Origin: Nocardia cyriacigeorgica
GTDB lineage: Bacteria; Actinomycetota; Actinomycetes; Mycobacteriales; Mycobacteriaceae
Reading direction: 5' to 3'
Assembly: GCF_005863245.1 (NCBI RefSeq)
Contig: NZ_VBUT01000007.1
Span: 248,001 to 312,000 of the forward strand
DNA: 64,000 bases
Numbering within the stretch: the stretch's first letter is position 1; every line of letters starts with the position of its first letter. The notes beneath the pieces were generated by a model that saw nothing but the letters and a program-made list of their open reading frames with translations, did no database searches and was not told the origin of the DNA. Positions 26,453-34,990 of this stretch are shown here, piece after piece. A program made the translations under genes and the position numbers.

Positions 26453-26944
26453 TCAGATCGCCAACCGCGCGAGCATGTCCCTGGCCTGCTCGGCCGTCTT
26501 GGGATCGCACAGCACGTCGTAGCGGCCCGCGACCAACTGCATGGTGGACGCGAAATCGCGCTGGCCCTTGGTCGCCGCGTACGGGATGGAGGTGGAGATG
26601 ACGCCGAAGATGATGCCGCCGACCAGACCGACCAGCAGCGGGCCGAGCGCCCCGCCGGTGGTGAACAGGCTCAGCAGCAGACCGAGGAACAGGCCCAGCC
26701 ACGCACCCGAGACCACACCCCCGCCGATGACCTTGCCCCAATTCAAGCGGTAGAGCACCCGTTCGACCTGCATGAGGTCGACGCCGACGATCGTCACGTC
26801 CTGCACCGGGAACTGATTGTCGGCCAGATAGTCGACGGCGCGCTGCGCCTCGGCATAGGTCGGATACGACCCCACCGGCCAGCCCGACGGCGGCGTCGGC
26901 AGACCCTGCCTGCCGCGATTCGCGTTCCCCAAGGGATTCGTCAT
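26453..26944 (-). CDS. Membrane protein with general stress protein 17M-like domain
   Basis: A 163-residue protein equivalent to M. tuberculosis Rv1234. The N-terminal part YPTYAEAQRAVDYLADNQF with DVTIVGVDL matches the GSP17M-like ferredoxin-type domain. A glycine-zipper membrane region of two helices (IGGGVVSGAWLGLFLG and LLVGLVGGIIFGVI) follows. Such proteins are linked to stress but their function is not defined. It is the first gene of the pair with the SUFU-domain gene. Confidence 0.8.
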   Translation of the reverse strand: MTNPLGNANRGRQGLPTPPSGWPVGSYPTYAEAQRAVDYLADNQFPVQDVTIVGVDLMQVERVLYRLNWGKVIGGGVVSGAWLGLFLGLLLSLFTTGGALGPLLVGLVGGIIFGVISTSIPYAATKGQRDFASTMQLVAGRYDVLCDPKTAEQARDMLARLAI

Positions 26945-26995
26945 AGGTCCATTCTGCTATTCCATCGAGCCCCGCGCCGTGCTATATACCGCGCG

Positions 26996-27943
26996 TCACT
27001 TTTCCGGTGGGGTGAAACGGGTGGTGCGCGACATGCCCGCGGCCCGGCCCTTGTCGGCGATCACCTGCGCCATCTTGGCGCTGGCCTCATCGATCATCTC
27101 CTCGCCGAGCATGACGGCACCGCGCGCCCCACCCTCGGCGGAGGTGTGGAAGGCGTAGGCCTCCAGGATCAATTCGGCGCGGTCGTAATCGGCCTGACGC
27201 GGGCTGAAGATCTCGTTGCAGGCCTCGACCTGGCTCGGATGCAACACCCATTTGCCGTCGAAGCCGAGCGCCGCGGTGCGGGCGGCGGCGCGGCGGAATC
27301 CGTCGACGTCGCGCACCTGCAGGTACGGCCCGTCGATGGCCTGGAGGCCGTGGGCGCGCGCGGTGAGCAGGATCGTCATCAGGATGTGGTGGTAGGCGTC
27401 GCCGGTGTCGTAGCCCTCGGGCTGCTCCCCCACCACCAGGGTGCGCATATTGATGCTGGCCATGAAATCGGCCGGACCGAACACCAGGGCCTGCACGCGC
27501 GGGCTCGCGGTGGCGATCTCGTCGATATTGCGCAGCCCGAGCGCGTTCTCCAGCTGCGGTTCGATGCCGATCCGGCCCGGCTCGAGCCCGTTGGTCTGCT
27601 CCAGTTGGCTCAGCAGCAGATCCAGTGCCCGCACCTGGCCGGCGTCGGTCACCTTGGGCAGCAGGATCGCATCGATCGCGGTGCCCGCACCGTCGACCAC
27701 GCTGATCACATCCTGATAGGTCCACGGCGTGGTCCAGTCGTTGACCCGCACCACCCGCAGCTGCGACCCCCACCCGGAATCATTCAGCGCGGCAATGATG
27801 TTGGCGCGGGCGGCGGCTTTGGCGGGCGGGGCGACGGCGTCTTCCAGATCGAGGAACACCTCGTCGACCGGCAGCCCCTTGGCCTTCTCGATCATCTTCG
27901 GGTTGCTGCCCGGCACAGCCAGAACGGAACGGCGTGGCTTCAT
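26996..27943 (-). CDS. HpcH/HpaI aldolase-family CoA ester lyase (malyl/citramalyl-CoA lyase-like)
   Basis: A 315-residue TIM-barrel lyase that would cleave a 3-hydroxyacyl-CoA such as malyl-CoA or citramalyl-CoA. The metal-binding and catalytic segments EVFLDLEDAV, RVNDWTTPW, IGIEPQLENALGL and VFGPADFMAS are typical of the CitE/Mcl group, and GKWVLHPSQVEACNEIFSP is the conserved C-terminal motif. ATG 27943 has AGGAG 5 bases upstream. It is divergent from the MgtE_N/CBS gene. Confidence 0.9.
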   Translation of the reverse strand: MKPRRSVLAVPGSNPKMIEKAKGLPVDEVFLDLEDAVAPPAKAAARANIIAALNDSGWGSQLRVVRVNDWTTPWTYQDVISVVDGAGTAIDAILLPKVTDAGQVRALDLLLSQLEQTNGLEPGRIGIEPQLENALGLRNIDEIATASPRVQALVFGPADFMASINMRTLVVGEQPEGYDTGDAYHHILMTILLTARAHGLQAIDGPYLQVRDVDGFRRAAARTAALGFDGKWVLHPSQVEACNEIFSPRQADYDRAELILEAYAFHTSAEGGARGAVMLGEEMIDEASAKMAQVIADKGRAAGMSRTTRFTPPEK

Positions 27944-27984
27944 CAACACTCCTGTCGTCGGCCGAATTCGGCCCGCAGTGTCAT

Positions 27985-27990
27985 TAGTCT
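27985..27990 (+). promoter_or_regulatory. -10 element of the PRC/MgtE_N/CBS gene (leaderless)
   Basis: TAGTCT, 7 nt before ATG 27998. Confidence 0.45.
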
Positions 27991-27997
27991 GGCAGTC

Positions 27998-29284
27998 ATG
28001 GCAGCTACCAGGGTCTACGTCGCCAGGCTGGCCGGCCTGGCGGTGCTGGGACCGGACGGCGAGTCTATCGGCCGCATCCGCGACGTGGTCGTGGCAGTCC
28101 GCTACGACCGCCAACAGCCGCGGGTACACGGCCTGGTCGTCGAATTGCCGACCAGGCGGCGGATCTTCGTGCCGATGCTGCGGGTGACCTCGATCGAACC
28201 GGGCAACGTCACCCTCAATACCGGCACCGTCAGCCTGCGCCGCTTCGCCCAGCGGCCCGGCGAACTGCTGGCATTGGCGCAGATCGTGGATTCGGCGGTG
28301 CGCGTGCACGACCCGGACCTGCCCGAGCTGGCCGGCGTGGATGTGTTCGTGGTCGATCTCGGCCTGGAACAGACCAGGACCCGGGATTGGCGGGTATCCC
28401 GGGTCGCGGTGCGCGGGCACCGGCGGCTGGGCCGCAGGCGCACGGTGCACGTGGTGGACTGGGTGCACGTCAGCGGGCTGACGCCGTACGAGATCGGCAG
28501 GCCGGGCCAGGAGGTCACCAGTCTGCTCGAACAGTTCGAGGGATTGCGCGCCGCCGACGTCGCGCATCTGCTGCGGGAACTGCCCGAGAAACGCCGCCTC
28601 GAGGTCGCGGTGGCGCTCGACGACGAACGCCTCGCCGACGTCGTCCAGGAGCTACCCGATGACGATCAGGTCGATCTGCTCGGCCATCTCGAGGTGCGCC
28701 GGGCCGCCGACGTGCTCGAGGCGATGGACCCCGACGATGCCGCCGACCTGCTCGGCGAGTTGCCCGAGAACGAGGCCGAGTCGTTGCTGGCGCTGATGGA
28801 CCCGGAGGAATCCGAGCCGGTGCGCAGGCTGCTGGCCCATTCCCCGGATACCGCGGGCGGCCTGATGACACCGCGCCCGGTGGTGCTGACCCCGGCCACG
28901 ACGGTGGCCGAGGCGCTGGCCCGGGTGCGCAATCCGGATCTGACGCCGGCCCTGGCCTCGATGGTGTTCGTGGTCCGCCCGCCGACCTCCACCCCGACCG
29001 GCCGCTATATGGGCTGTGTCCATCTGCAACAGCTACTGCGCGAACCGCCGGCACACCTGGTCGGCGGCCTGCTCGACACGGATCTGGCCACGCTGCGGCC
29101 GCAGGCGCCGCTGGCCGCGGTCACCCGCTACTTCGCCACCTACAACCTGGTCTGCGGGCCGGTGGTGGACGAGGAGGATCATCTGCTCGGCGCCGTCACC
29201 GTCGACGACGTCCTCGATCACCTGCTGCCGGAGGACTGGCGCGAAGACGAGGAGCTACACGAAGGGGTGACCGGCCGTGACTGA
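27998..29284 (+). CDS. Soluble PRC-barrel, MgtE N-domain and CBS protein (Rv1232c-like)
   Basis: A 428-residue protein with a PRC-barrel-like N-terminus (VLGPDGESIGRIRDVVVAV, VHGLVVELPTRRRIFVP), then an MgtE intracellular N domain of helical repeats (HLLRELPEKRRLEVAVAL, DVVQELPDDDQVDLL, DLLGELPENEAESLL). Two CBS motifs follow, from GGLMTPRPVVLTPATT. The MgtE membrane channel is missing, so it is a Mg2+-sensing module rather than a transporter. It overlaps the DUF1003 gene by 8 bases, and the same pair occurs in mycobacteria. ATG 27998 follows TAGTCT by 7 nt. Confidence 0.88.
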   Translation: MAATRVYVARLAGLAVLGPDGESIGRIRDVVVAVRYDRQQPRVHGLVVELPTRRRIFVPMLRVTSIEPGNVTLNTGTVSLRRFAQRPGELLALAQIVDSAVRVHDPDLPELAGVDVFVVDLGLEQTRTRDWRVSRVAVRGHRRLGRRRTVHVVDWVHVSGLTPYEIGRPGQEVTSLLEQFEGLRAADVAHLLRELPEKRRLEVAVALDDERLADVVQELPDDDQVDLLGHLEVRRAADVLEAMDPDDAADLLGELPENEAESLLALMDPEESEPVRRLLAHSPDTAGGLMTPRPVVLTPATTVAEALARVRNPDLTPALASMVFVVRPPTSTPTGRYMGCVHLQQLLREPPAHLVGGLLDTDLATLRPQAPLAAVTRYFATYNLVCGPVVDEEDHLLGAVTVDDVLDHLLPEDWREDEELHEGVTGRD

Positions 29285-29888
29285 CAAGACTCCCGCTGGA
29301 CGCGTCCTGAGCCCGGCACGACAGCGGCTGGAGACACCGGTCGGGTCGCGATTCCGGTTCGACTGGGATGCCGAGGCGCTGGCCCGCACCAGCGAGCGGA
29401 TCGCACGGTTCCTCGGCACCGGCCGCTATCTGGCCATCCAGACGGTGATCGTGATCGTCTGGATCCTGCTGAACGTCTTCGTGGTGACGCTGCGCTGGGA
29501 CCCGTACCCGTTCATCCTGCTCAATCTGGCCTTCTCCACCCAGGCCGCCTATGCCGCGCCGCTGATCCTGCTGGCGCAGAACCGGCAGGACAATCGCGAC
29601 CGGGTCTCGCTCGAGGAAGACCGGATGCGGGCCGCGCAGACCAAGGCCGATACCGAATTCCTGGCCCGCGAGCTGGCCGCGCTGCGCCTGGCCGTCGGCG
29701 AGGTCGCAACGCGGGACTACTTGCGCCGGGAACTCGACGAGATGCGGGATGTGCTGGACCGACTCGCCGAGGCCACTCTGCCGGAGCACGAATCTCGCTC
29801 AGACAAGACCGGAAAGGTCACGCGCAAGAAAAGCTCCGGTAGAAAGCCGGGAACGGCCCCGGTTTCACCACCCCCTTCCGATGATTGA
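29277..29888 (+). CDS. DUF1003 membrane protein (Rv1231c-like)
   Basis: A 203-residue protein. DUF1003 spans the N-terminal half: SERIARFLGTGRYLAIQTV leads into helix 1 (VIVIVWILLNVFVV), then WDPYPFILLNLAFSTQAAYAAPLILLAQNRQ. A charged coiled-coil region (about residues 110-165) and a basic Lys/Ser/Pro-rich tail follow. GTG 29277 overlaps the stop of the previous gene by 8 bases, indicating coupling with the Mg-sensor-like protein. The function is unknown. Confidence 0.88.
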   Translation: MTDKTPAGRVLSPARQRLETPVGSRFRFDWDAEALARTSERIARFLGTGRYLAIQTVIVIVWILLNVFVVTLRWDPYPFILLNLAFSTQAAYAAPLILLAQNRQDNRDRVSLEEDRMRAAQTKADTEFLARELAALRLAVGEVATRDYLRRELDEMRDVLDRLAEATLPEHESRSDKTGKVTRKKSSGRKPGTAPVSPPPSDD

Positions 29889-30006
29889 CCGGAAATACGC
29901 AACACTCTTCTGACCGATGGGTAACCTGGATCACGTTGTCCAGAGCGAGCCGGCCCGGATGTCCGGGACGGTCGCCTCCCGCGACGTAGAGGATTGGTGC
30001 GGCCGA

Positions 30007-31353
30007 ATGCGAATATCTGCCCCGATAACCGTCTCGGCACTCGTCGTCGCCGGCTTGGTCGCTACCGGATCCGCCACCCATACCACCACCTCCACCACCC
30101 CGCCGAAAGCACCGGAAGCCCTGCTCGCGGCATCCTCGCGCAATACCGACACGGTCGGCGACGACACGTCCTCGAAGCTGTCCCAGACGATCGGGCTGCT
30201 CCCCGTGGCGCCCGAGCCACCTCGCAAGCTGCGCGCGATGACCCCGCCCGCCGACGGGGCACCGCCGCCCTTCGGTGGCACGGTCCCACTTCAGAGCATC
30301 TCGCTGCCCATCGGCGGCGGCACCCTCGGCATCCCCGAGGTGGTGCTCGCCGCCTACCGCAATGCCGAACTGGCCCTGGAGTCGTCGATGCCCGGTTGCG
30401 GGCTGTCCTGGAATCTGCTCGCCGGCATCGGCCGGATCGAATCCGGCCACGCGGGCAACGGCCGCACCGACGCCGCGGGCACCTCGGTGACGCCCATCTT
30501 CGGCCCGGCGCTGGACGGCACCCTGCCCGGCAACGAGATCATCAAGGCCGCCGACGGCGGCTACGTGCGTGCCATCGGCCCGATGCAGTTCCTGCCGGGC
30601 ACCTGGAGCCTGTATGCCGCCGACGGCAACGGTGACGGCGTGTCGGACCCGCACAACGTCTTCGACGCCACCCTGGCCGCGGGCAAATACCTCTGCTCCG
30701 GCGGGTTGAACCTGCGCGATCCGGCCCAGGAACTACGCGCGGTCCTGCGCTACAACAACTCGATGTCGTATGCGGCCAACGTGCTGAGCTGGTCGGCGGC
30801 CTACCGCACCGGCGGCACCCCGGCCCCGGTCACCATCTCCCCCGAACTGATCCCGCCGGGCAGCGCGCCGATCGAGATGGGTCCGGACATGACCGCCGTC
30901 GACACCACAACGGCGACCACCACTCCCGAAGCTCCGCCGCCGGGAACCCAGACCGTCCCGCCCACCACACCGCAGGGCGAGCCGATGATCATCATTCCCG
31001 GCCTGCCGCCCATCCCGTGCGGCATCTTCTGCCCGCCGCCTCCGCCGCCGGCCCCCGGCCAGGTGGTTCCCGCGCCGATGCCCAAGCCCGGCGCGCCCGC
31101 CGAACCGGCGCCTGCCGCACCGCCTGCCGATCCGGCCCAGCCAGGTCAGCCAGGTCAGCCCGCGCCCGCCCAGCAGGCGCCGGGCGATCCGGCTCAGCCC
31201 GCGCCGGCGGATCCGAACGCGCAGCCTCCCGTCCAACCGTCCACGACCCCGGAGGCGGGTCCGCCGCCCGCTCCCACCGCCACGCCGACACCGCAGCCGG
31301 CGGTGACGCTGCCGTTCGGCATCGTGGTCCCACTTCCCGCTCCCCCGCAGTGA
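30007..31353 (+). CDS. Secreted lytic murein transglycosylase with Pro-rich C-terminal tail (Rv1230c-like)
   Basis: A 448-residue exported peptidoglycan hydrolase. The signal peptide starts at MRISAPITVSALVVAG. The SLT_2-type catalytic domain (about residues 110-260) has LLAGIGRIESGHAG, with the catalytic Glu, then AIGPMQFLPGTWSLYAADGN and LRYNNSMSYAANVLSW. The last 150 residues are Pro/Ala/Gln-rich low complexity, probably a wall spacer. ATG 30007 was chosen over an upstream frame because it begins the signal sequence. A paralogue follows directly. Confidence 0.85.
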   Translation: MRISAPITVSALVVAGLVATGSATHTTTSTTPPKAPEALLAASSRNTDTVGDDTSSKLSQTIGLLPVAPEPPRKLRAMTPPADGAPPPFGGTVPLQSISLPIGGGTLGIPEVVLAAYRNAELALESSMPGCGLSWNLLAGIGRIESGHAGNGRTDAAGTSVTPIFGPALDGTLPGNEIIKAADGGYVRAIGPMQFLPGTWSLYAADGNGDGVSDPHNVFDATLAAGKYLCSGGLNLRDPAQELRAVLRYNNSMSYAANVLSWSAAYRTGGTPAPVTISPELIPPGSAPIEMGPDMTAVDTTTATTTPEAPPPGTQTVPPTTPQGEPMIIIPGLPPIPCGIFCPPPPPPAPGQVVPAPMPKPGAPAEPAPAAPPADPAQPGQPGQPAPAQQAPGDPAQPAPADPNAQPPVQPSTTPEAGPPPAPTATPTPQPAVTLPFGIVVPLPAPPQ

Positions 31354-31518
31354 TTTCAAACGGAAACACAGATCACGAAGCAGTAACAAAAAGGTCTCGG
31401 ATGCTGTAGCCTTCCTTCGTAGGTCACGAAGGGCTCACGGCTGGGACAACGGCTCGTAACGGAGTCGGCGCCTCGACCGTGGGCTCGGCTCATTGAGTCG
31501 ATGGAGGGTCACAGCACC

Positions 31519-32388
31519 GTGGGGCGTCACCGCAAACAACCGCCGCCTACCGTTCGGCGAAGCTCCGTACTCGCATTGACCGGGCTCGTTCCCGCCGGAT
31601 TGGTCGCCGTCAACACCGCATCGGCCGTCGGCACCGATCCCACCGCCGCCTCGATCCAGGCGCACCTCCCCGGCGAGGAGGGCGCCGACGCCACCGCGAG
31701 CTTCGCGGCCGACGCGCAGACCGTCGTCGACCTGGAAAGCCTCACCCACGCGATGGCCAAGCAGTCGCGCGCGGTCCCGCCGACGGTGAAAACCGTTGCG
31801 CTGCCCGAAGATCGGGTACCCGCCGACCTACCCGCCGCGCAGATGGGCATCCCCGGCATCGCGCACGCCGCCTACGTGGCCGCCGAACAGGCCCTCGCCG
31901 TCGAGAACCCCACCTGCCATATGCCGTGGACGGTGCTCGCGGGCATCGGCCGCGTCGAATCGACCCACATCTACAACGGCAAGGCCGACGCCGACGGCAA
32001 CGCCCTCGACCCGGTCTACGGCCCCGTACTCGACGGCAGCCTCGCGGGCAACAACGTCATCCACGACTCCGACGGCGGCGCCCTCGACGGCCTCGACGGC
32101 TACGACCGCGCCGTCGGCCCCATGCAGTTCCTGCCCGAGACCTGGACCCACTACGCCGCCGACGGCAACGGCGACGGCATCGCCGACCCGCAGAACTACT
32201 ACGACGCCACCTTGACGGCGGGCAAATACCTCTGTGACGGCGGCCTGGACATGCGCGATCTGGCCCAGCAGTCCAAGGCGATCCTGCGCTACAACAACTC
32301 CATGGCCTACGTCGCCAACGTCATGGCATGGGCCAATTCCTACGGCACCGGCATCGCACCACAGCCCGCACAGCTGCCCCGTATCTGA
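31519..32388 (+). CDS. Second secreted lytic transglycosylase
   Basis: A 289-residue paralogue of the previous gene without the Pro-rich tail. It starts with GTG (VGRHRKQPPPTVRR, the common actinobacterial twin-basic export N-terminus) after GGAGGG about 10 bases upstream; ATG 31501 is an alternative. The catalytic Glu is in VLAGIGRVESTHIYNG, followed by AVGPMQFLPETWTHYAADGN and LRYNNSMAYVANVMAWANSY. It would cleave glycan strands during growth. The 165-base leader contains a small hairpin (31414-31432). Confidence 0.87.
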   Translation: MGRHRKQPPPTVRRSSVLALTGLVPAGLVAVNTASAVGTDPTAASIQAHLPGEEGADATASFAADAQTVVDLESLTHAMAKQSRAVPPTVKTVALPEDRVPADLPAAQMGIPGIAHAAYVAAEQALAVENPTCHMPWTVLAGIGRVESTHIYNGKADADGNALDPVYGPVLDGSLAGNNVIHDSDGGALDGLDGYDRAVGPMQFLPETWTHYAADGNGDGIADPQNYYDATLTAGKYLCDGGLDMRDLAQQSKAILRYNNSMAYVANVMAWANSYGTGIAPQPAQLPRI

Positions 32389-32394
32389 GACGCC

Positions 32395-32400
32395 TAAAAT
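32395..32400 (+). promoter_or_regulatory. -10 element of mrp (leaderless)
   Basis: TAAAAT, close to the vegetative consensus, 7 nt before ATG 32408. No -35 is clear. Confidence 0.5.
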
Positions 32401-32407
32401 CGGCGGC

Positions 32408-33544
32408 ATGCCAGTGGTAACGGAAGCGGACGTGCGGGGCGCCCTCGCAAAGGTCGACGACCCGGAAATTCGCAAACCGATCACCGAACTGGGCATGGTG
32501 AAAAGCGTCAGCATCGGCGCCGACAGCGATGTCCATATCGAGGTCTACCTGACGACGGCGGGCTGCCCGCTGCGCACCGAGATCACCCAGCGGGTGACCA
32601 AGGCGGTCGCCGACGTGCCCGGCGTCGGCGCGGTCACCGTCGACCTGGATGTGATGAACGATGAGCAGCGCACCGAACTGCGCAAGCAGTTGCGCGGCGA
32701 CTCCGCCGAACCGGTCATCCCCTTCGCCCAGCCCGGCTCGCTGACCCGGGTGTACGCGGTGGCCTCCGGTAAGGGCGGGGTCGGAAAGTCCAGTGTCACC
32801 GTCAATCTCGCCGCCGCCATGGCCGCGCGCGGGCTCTCCGTCGGTGTGCTCGACGCCGACATCTACGGCCACTCCATTCCGCGCATGCTCGGCACCGACG
32901 CCCGGCCCACCCAGGTCGAGCGGATGATCATGCCGCCCATCGCGCACGACGTGAAGATGATCTCCATCGCCCAGTTCACCCAGGGCAATACGCCGGTGGT
33001 GTGGCGCGGCCCGATGCTGCACCGCGCGCTGCAGCAGTTCCTGGCCGACGTGTTCTGGGGCGATCTGGACGTGCTGCTGCTCGATCTGCCGCCCGGCACC
33101 GGCGACGTGGCGATCTCGATCGCCCAGCTGATCCCGAACGCCGAGATCCTGGTCGTCACCACCCCGCAGCCGGCCGCCGCCGAGGTGGCCGAGCGCGCGG
33201 GCGCGATCGCCTTGCAGACCCGTCAGCGGATCGCGGGCGTGGTGGAGAACATGTCCTGGCTGGATCTGCCCGACGGCACCCGGATGGACCTCTACGGCTC
33301 CGGCGGCGGCCAGGCGGTGGCCGAGCGCCTCACCCGCGCCGTCGGCGCCGACGTGCCGCTGCTCGGCCAGATCCCGATCGAGCAGTCGCTGCGCGAGGCG
33401 GGCGACGAAGGCACCCCGATCGTGCTGCGCGATCCGGAGAACCCGGCCGCGGTGGCGCTGCGCGAGGTCGCCGACAAGCTCGCGGTGCGCAGGCGCGGAC
33501 TGGCGGGTATGTCGCTGGGCATCGACACCACACGCCACCTGTAG
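32408..33544 (+). CDS. mrp: Mrp/NBP35-type iron-sulfur cluster carrier ATPase
   Basis: A 378-residue ApbC/Mrp protein that carries and transfers Fe-S clusters. An N-terminal MIP18-like (DUF59) domain runs to about residue 95. The P-loop has the deviant Walker A ASGKGGVGKSS, then DADIYGHSIPRML and LLLDLPPGTGDVAIS. The paired-cysteine cluster motif of canonical Mrp is not obvious, as in mycobacterial homologues. It is equivalent to Rv1229c. Confidence 0.93.
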   Translation: MPVVTEADVRGALAKVDDPEIRKPITELGMVKSVSIGADSDVHIEVYLTTAGCPLRTEITQRVTKAVADVPGVGAVTVDLDVMNDEQRTELRKQLRGDSAEPVIPFAQPGSLTRVYAVASGKGGVGKSSVTVNLAAAMAARGLSVGVLDADIYGHSIPRMLGTDARPTQVERMIMPPIAHDVKMISIAQFTQGNTPVVWRGPMLHRALQQFLADVFWGDLDVLLLDLPPGTGDVAISIAQLIPNAEILVVTTPQPAAAEVAERAGAIALQTRQRIAGVVENMSWLDLPDGTRMDLYGSGGGQAVAERLTRAVGADVPLLGQIPIEQSLREAGDEGTPIVLRDPENPAAVALREVADKLAVRRRGLAGMSLGIDTTRHL

Positions 33545-33728
33545 GAGACCAGCCGTGGCGTCGTATCGAATCCGACAGTGACAACTGATTTCGCACCGAC
33601 ATGGGTAACTCGCCGGGTACGGGCTAACCCAGCCACTCAGCGACCGCCGGCCGCCGACGCCGCTGGTGCCGCGCCTGAGTCCGGCCAAAAAACGCGGAGA
33701 GGCGGAACAGCCTGTCGGTCCCACCCCA

Positions 33729-33734
33729 TAAGCT
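33729..33734 (+). promoter_or_regulatory. -10 element of the DivIVA-like gene (leaderless)
   Basis: TAAGCT, 6 nt before ATG 33741. Confidence 0.5.
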
Positions 33735-33740
33735 CAACCC

Positions 33741-34100
33741 ATGCTCACGCTGCTGTTGTATGTGCTGATCGTCGGGTTGGTGGCCGCGGTGCTGTTCCTG
33801 CTCGCGGGGGCGGTCTTCGGGCGGTCGGAGGAGCTGGGGCCGCTACCGGAGGGCACCACCGCGACGGTGCTGCCGGTCGAGGGGATTTCCGGCGCCGACG
33901 TGCGATCGCTGCGGTTCCAGCAGGTGCTGCGCGGCTACAAGGCCGGTGAGGTGGATTGGGCGCTGGCCCGGCTCGCCGCCCGGATCGACGAACTCCAGGG
34001 GCAGCTGGCCCAGGCGCGCGCCGAGGCCGCCGGTGGGCACGCGGGGGCGTCCGCACAGCCCGGCCCGGTCCAGCCGCCCGTCGGCCCGGACCCGCGATGA
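33741..34100 (+). CDS. Small membrane-anchored DivIVA-domain protein (Rv1209-like)
   Basis: A 119-residue protein with one N-terminal helix (LLLYVLIVGLVAAVLFLLAG) and a short DivIVA-type segment DVRSLRFQQVLRGYKAGEVDWALARLA that leads into a coiled coil. The tail is Pro/Ala-rich. It probably helps organise the cell pole or septum, but this is inferred from the domain alone. Its stop overlaps the start of the Tag gene by 4 bases. Confidence 0.82.
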   Translation: MLTLLLYVLIVGLVAAVLFLLAGAVFGRSEELGPLPEGTTATVLPVEGISGADVRSLRFQQVLRGYKAGEVDWALARLAARIDELQGQLAQARAEAAGGHAGASAQPGPVQPPVGPDPR

Positions 34101-34657
34101 CGGCCGTCGAGCCGGTCCGCTGTCCGTGGTCGCTGGAATCGCAGCTCTACCGCGACTACCACGACACCGAGTGGGGCCGTCCGCTGCACGGTGACGACGC
34201 GATGTTCGAACGGCTGTGCCTCGAGGCCTTCCAATCGGGTCTGGCCTGGATCACCATCCTGCGCAAACGCCCGGCGTTCCGGGCCGCCTTCGCGGGGTTC
34301 GCCATCGAGAAGGTGGCCCGTTTCGACGACACCGACCGCGAACGCCTGCTCGCCGACGCCGGCATCGTGCGCAACCGCGCCAAGATCGACGCGGCCATCG
34401 CCAATGCCAAGGTGGCGCGCGACCTCGATACCAGCCTGAGTGAGCTGATCTGGTCGTTCGCTCCGCCCCCGCGCCCGCGTCCGCGCACCCTGGCCGACGT
34501 GCCCGCCGTCACACCCGAATCCACCGCTCTGGCAAAGGAATTGAAGCGTCGCGGATTCAGATTCGTCGGCCCGACCACGGCCTACGCACTCATGCAGGCG
34601 ACCGGCCTGGTCGACGATCACCTGGCCGATTGCTGGGTCGGCGGCGACCCGGCCTAG
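34097..34657 (+). CDS. tag: DNA-3-methyladenine glycosylase I
   Basis: A 186-residue base-excision glycosylase that removes 3-methyladenine. The pattern RCPWSLESQLYRDYHDTEWG, the catalytic-pocket Glu in LCLEAFQSGLAWITILRKR and the late VDDHLADCW are conserved. The Cys/His pairs at both ends match the zinc snap of the E. coli enzyme. ATG 34097 overlaps the upstream stop by 4 bases. It is equivalent to Rv1210. Confidence 0.94.
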   Translation: MTAVEPVRCPWSLESQLYRDYHDTEWGRPLHGDDAMFERLCLEAFQSGLAWITILRKRPAFRAAFAGFAIEKVARFDDTDRERLLADAGIVRNRAKIDAAIANAKVARDLDTSLSELIWSFAPPPRPRPRTLADVPAVTPESTALAKELKRRGFRFVGPTTAYALMQATGLVDDHLADCWVGGDPA

Positions 34658-34822
34658 ACCTACCGAGCGGTCACATTTCGAACTCAGGTATCCGTCCGCT
34701 CCGGCGATAAGGAAGAATAGACCGAGTGCAGCTCGCCACATGCCGGCGAGCTGCCCAGTTGGCGACAACTGGAGTTCCAAGCAAGTGCGCAGCACACCGC
34801 GCAGATCTGGAGGGAGCAGAGG

Positions 34823-34990
34823 ATGGCGGCCATGAAGCCCCGCACCGGGGACGGTCCCCTCGAGGCAACCAAGGAAGGGCGTGGGATCGTCATGCGGGTT
34901 CCACTCGAGGGTGGCGGGCGTCTGGTCGTAGAGCTCACGCCGGATGAAGCCGCAGCGCTCGGTGACGAACTGAAGAGTGTCACCAGCTAG
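34823..34990 (+). CDS. DUF3117 small protein (Rv1211-like)
   Basis: A 55-residue highly conserved actinobacterial protein beginning MAAMKPRTGDGPLEATKEGR and containing IVMRVPLEGGGRLVVELTPDEA. It has GGAGGG (34809-34814) upstream of ATG 34823. DUF3117 proteins are near-identical across actinobacteria but have no assigned function. Its 3' end overlaps the proposed start of the next gene by 14 bases. Confidence 0.88.
   Translation: MAAMKPRTGDGPLEATKEGRGIVMRVPLEGGGRLVVELTPDEAAALGDELKSVTS

Noticed and set aside
26330..27997. Long upstream extension of the PRC/MgtE_N/CBS frame
   Set aside because: It passes antisense through the stress membrane protein and CoA lyase genes. ATG 27998 with a -10 element gives the family N-terminus.
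31354..31518. Possible cyclic di-AMP (ydaO-type) riboswitch before the second transglycosylase
   Set aside because: The position is suggestive because actinobacterial ydaO elements precede wall hydrolases, but the conserved core sequence elements of that class could not be found.
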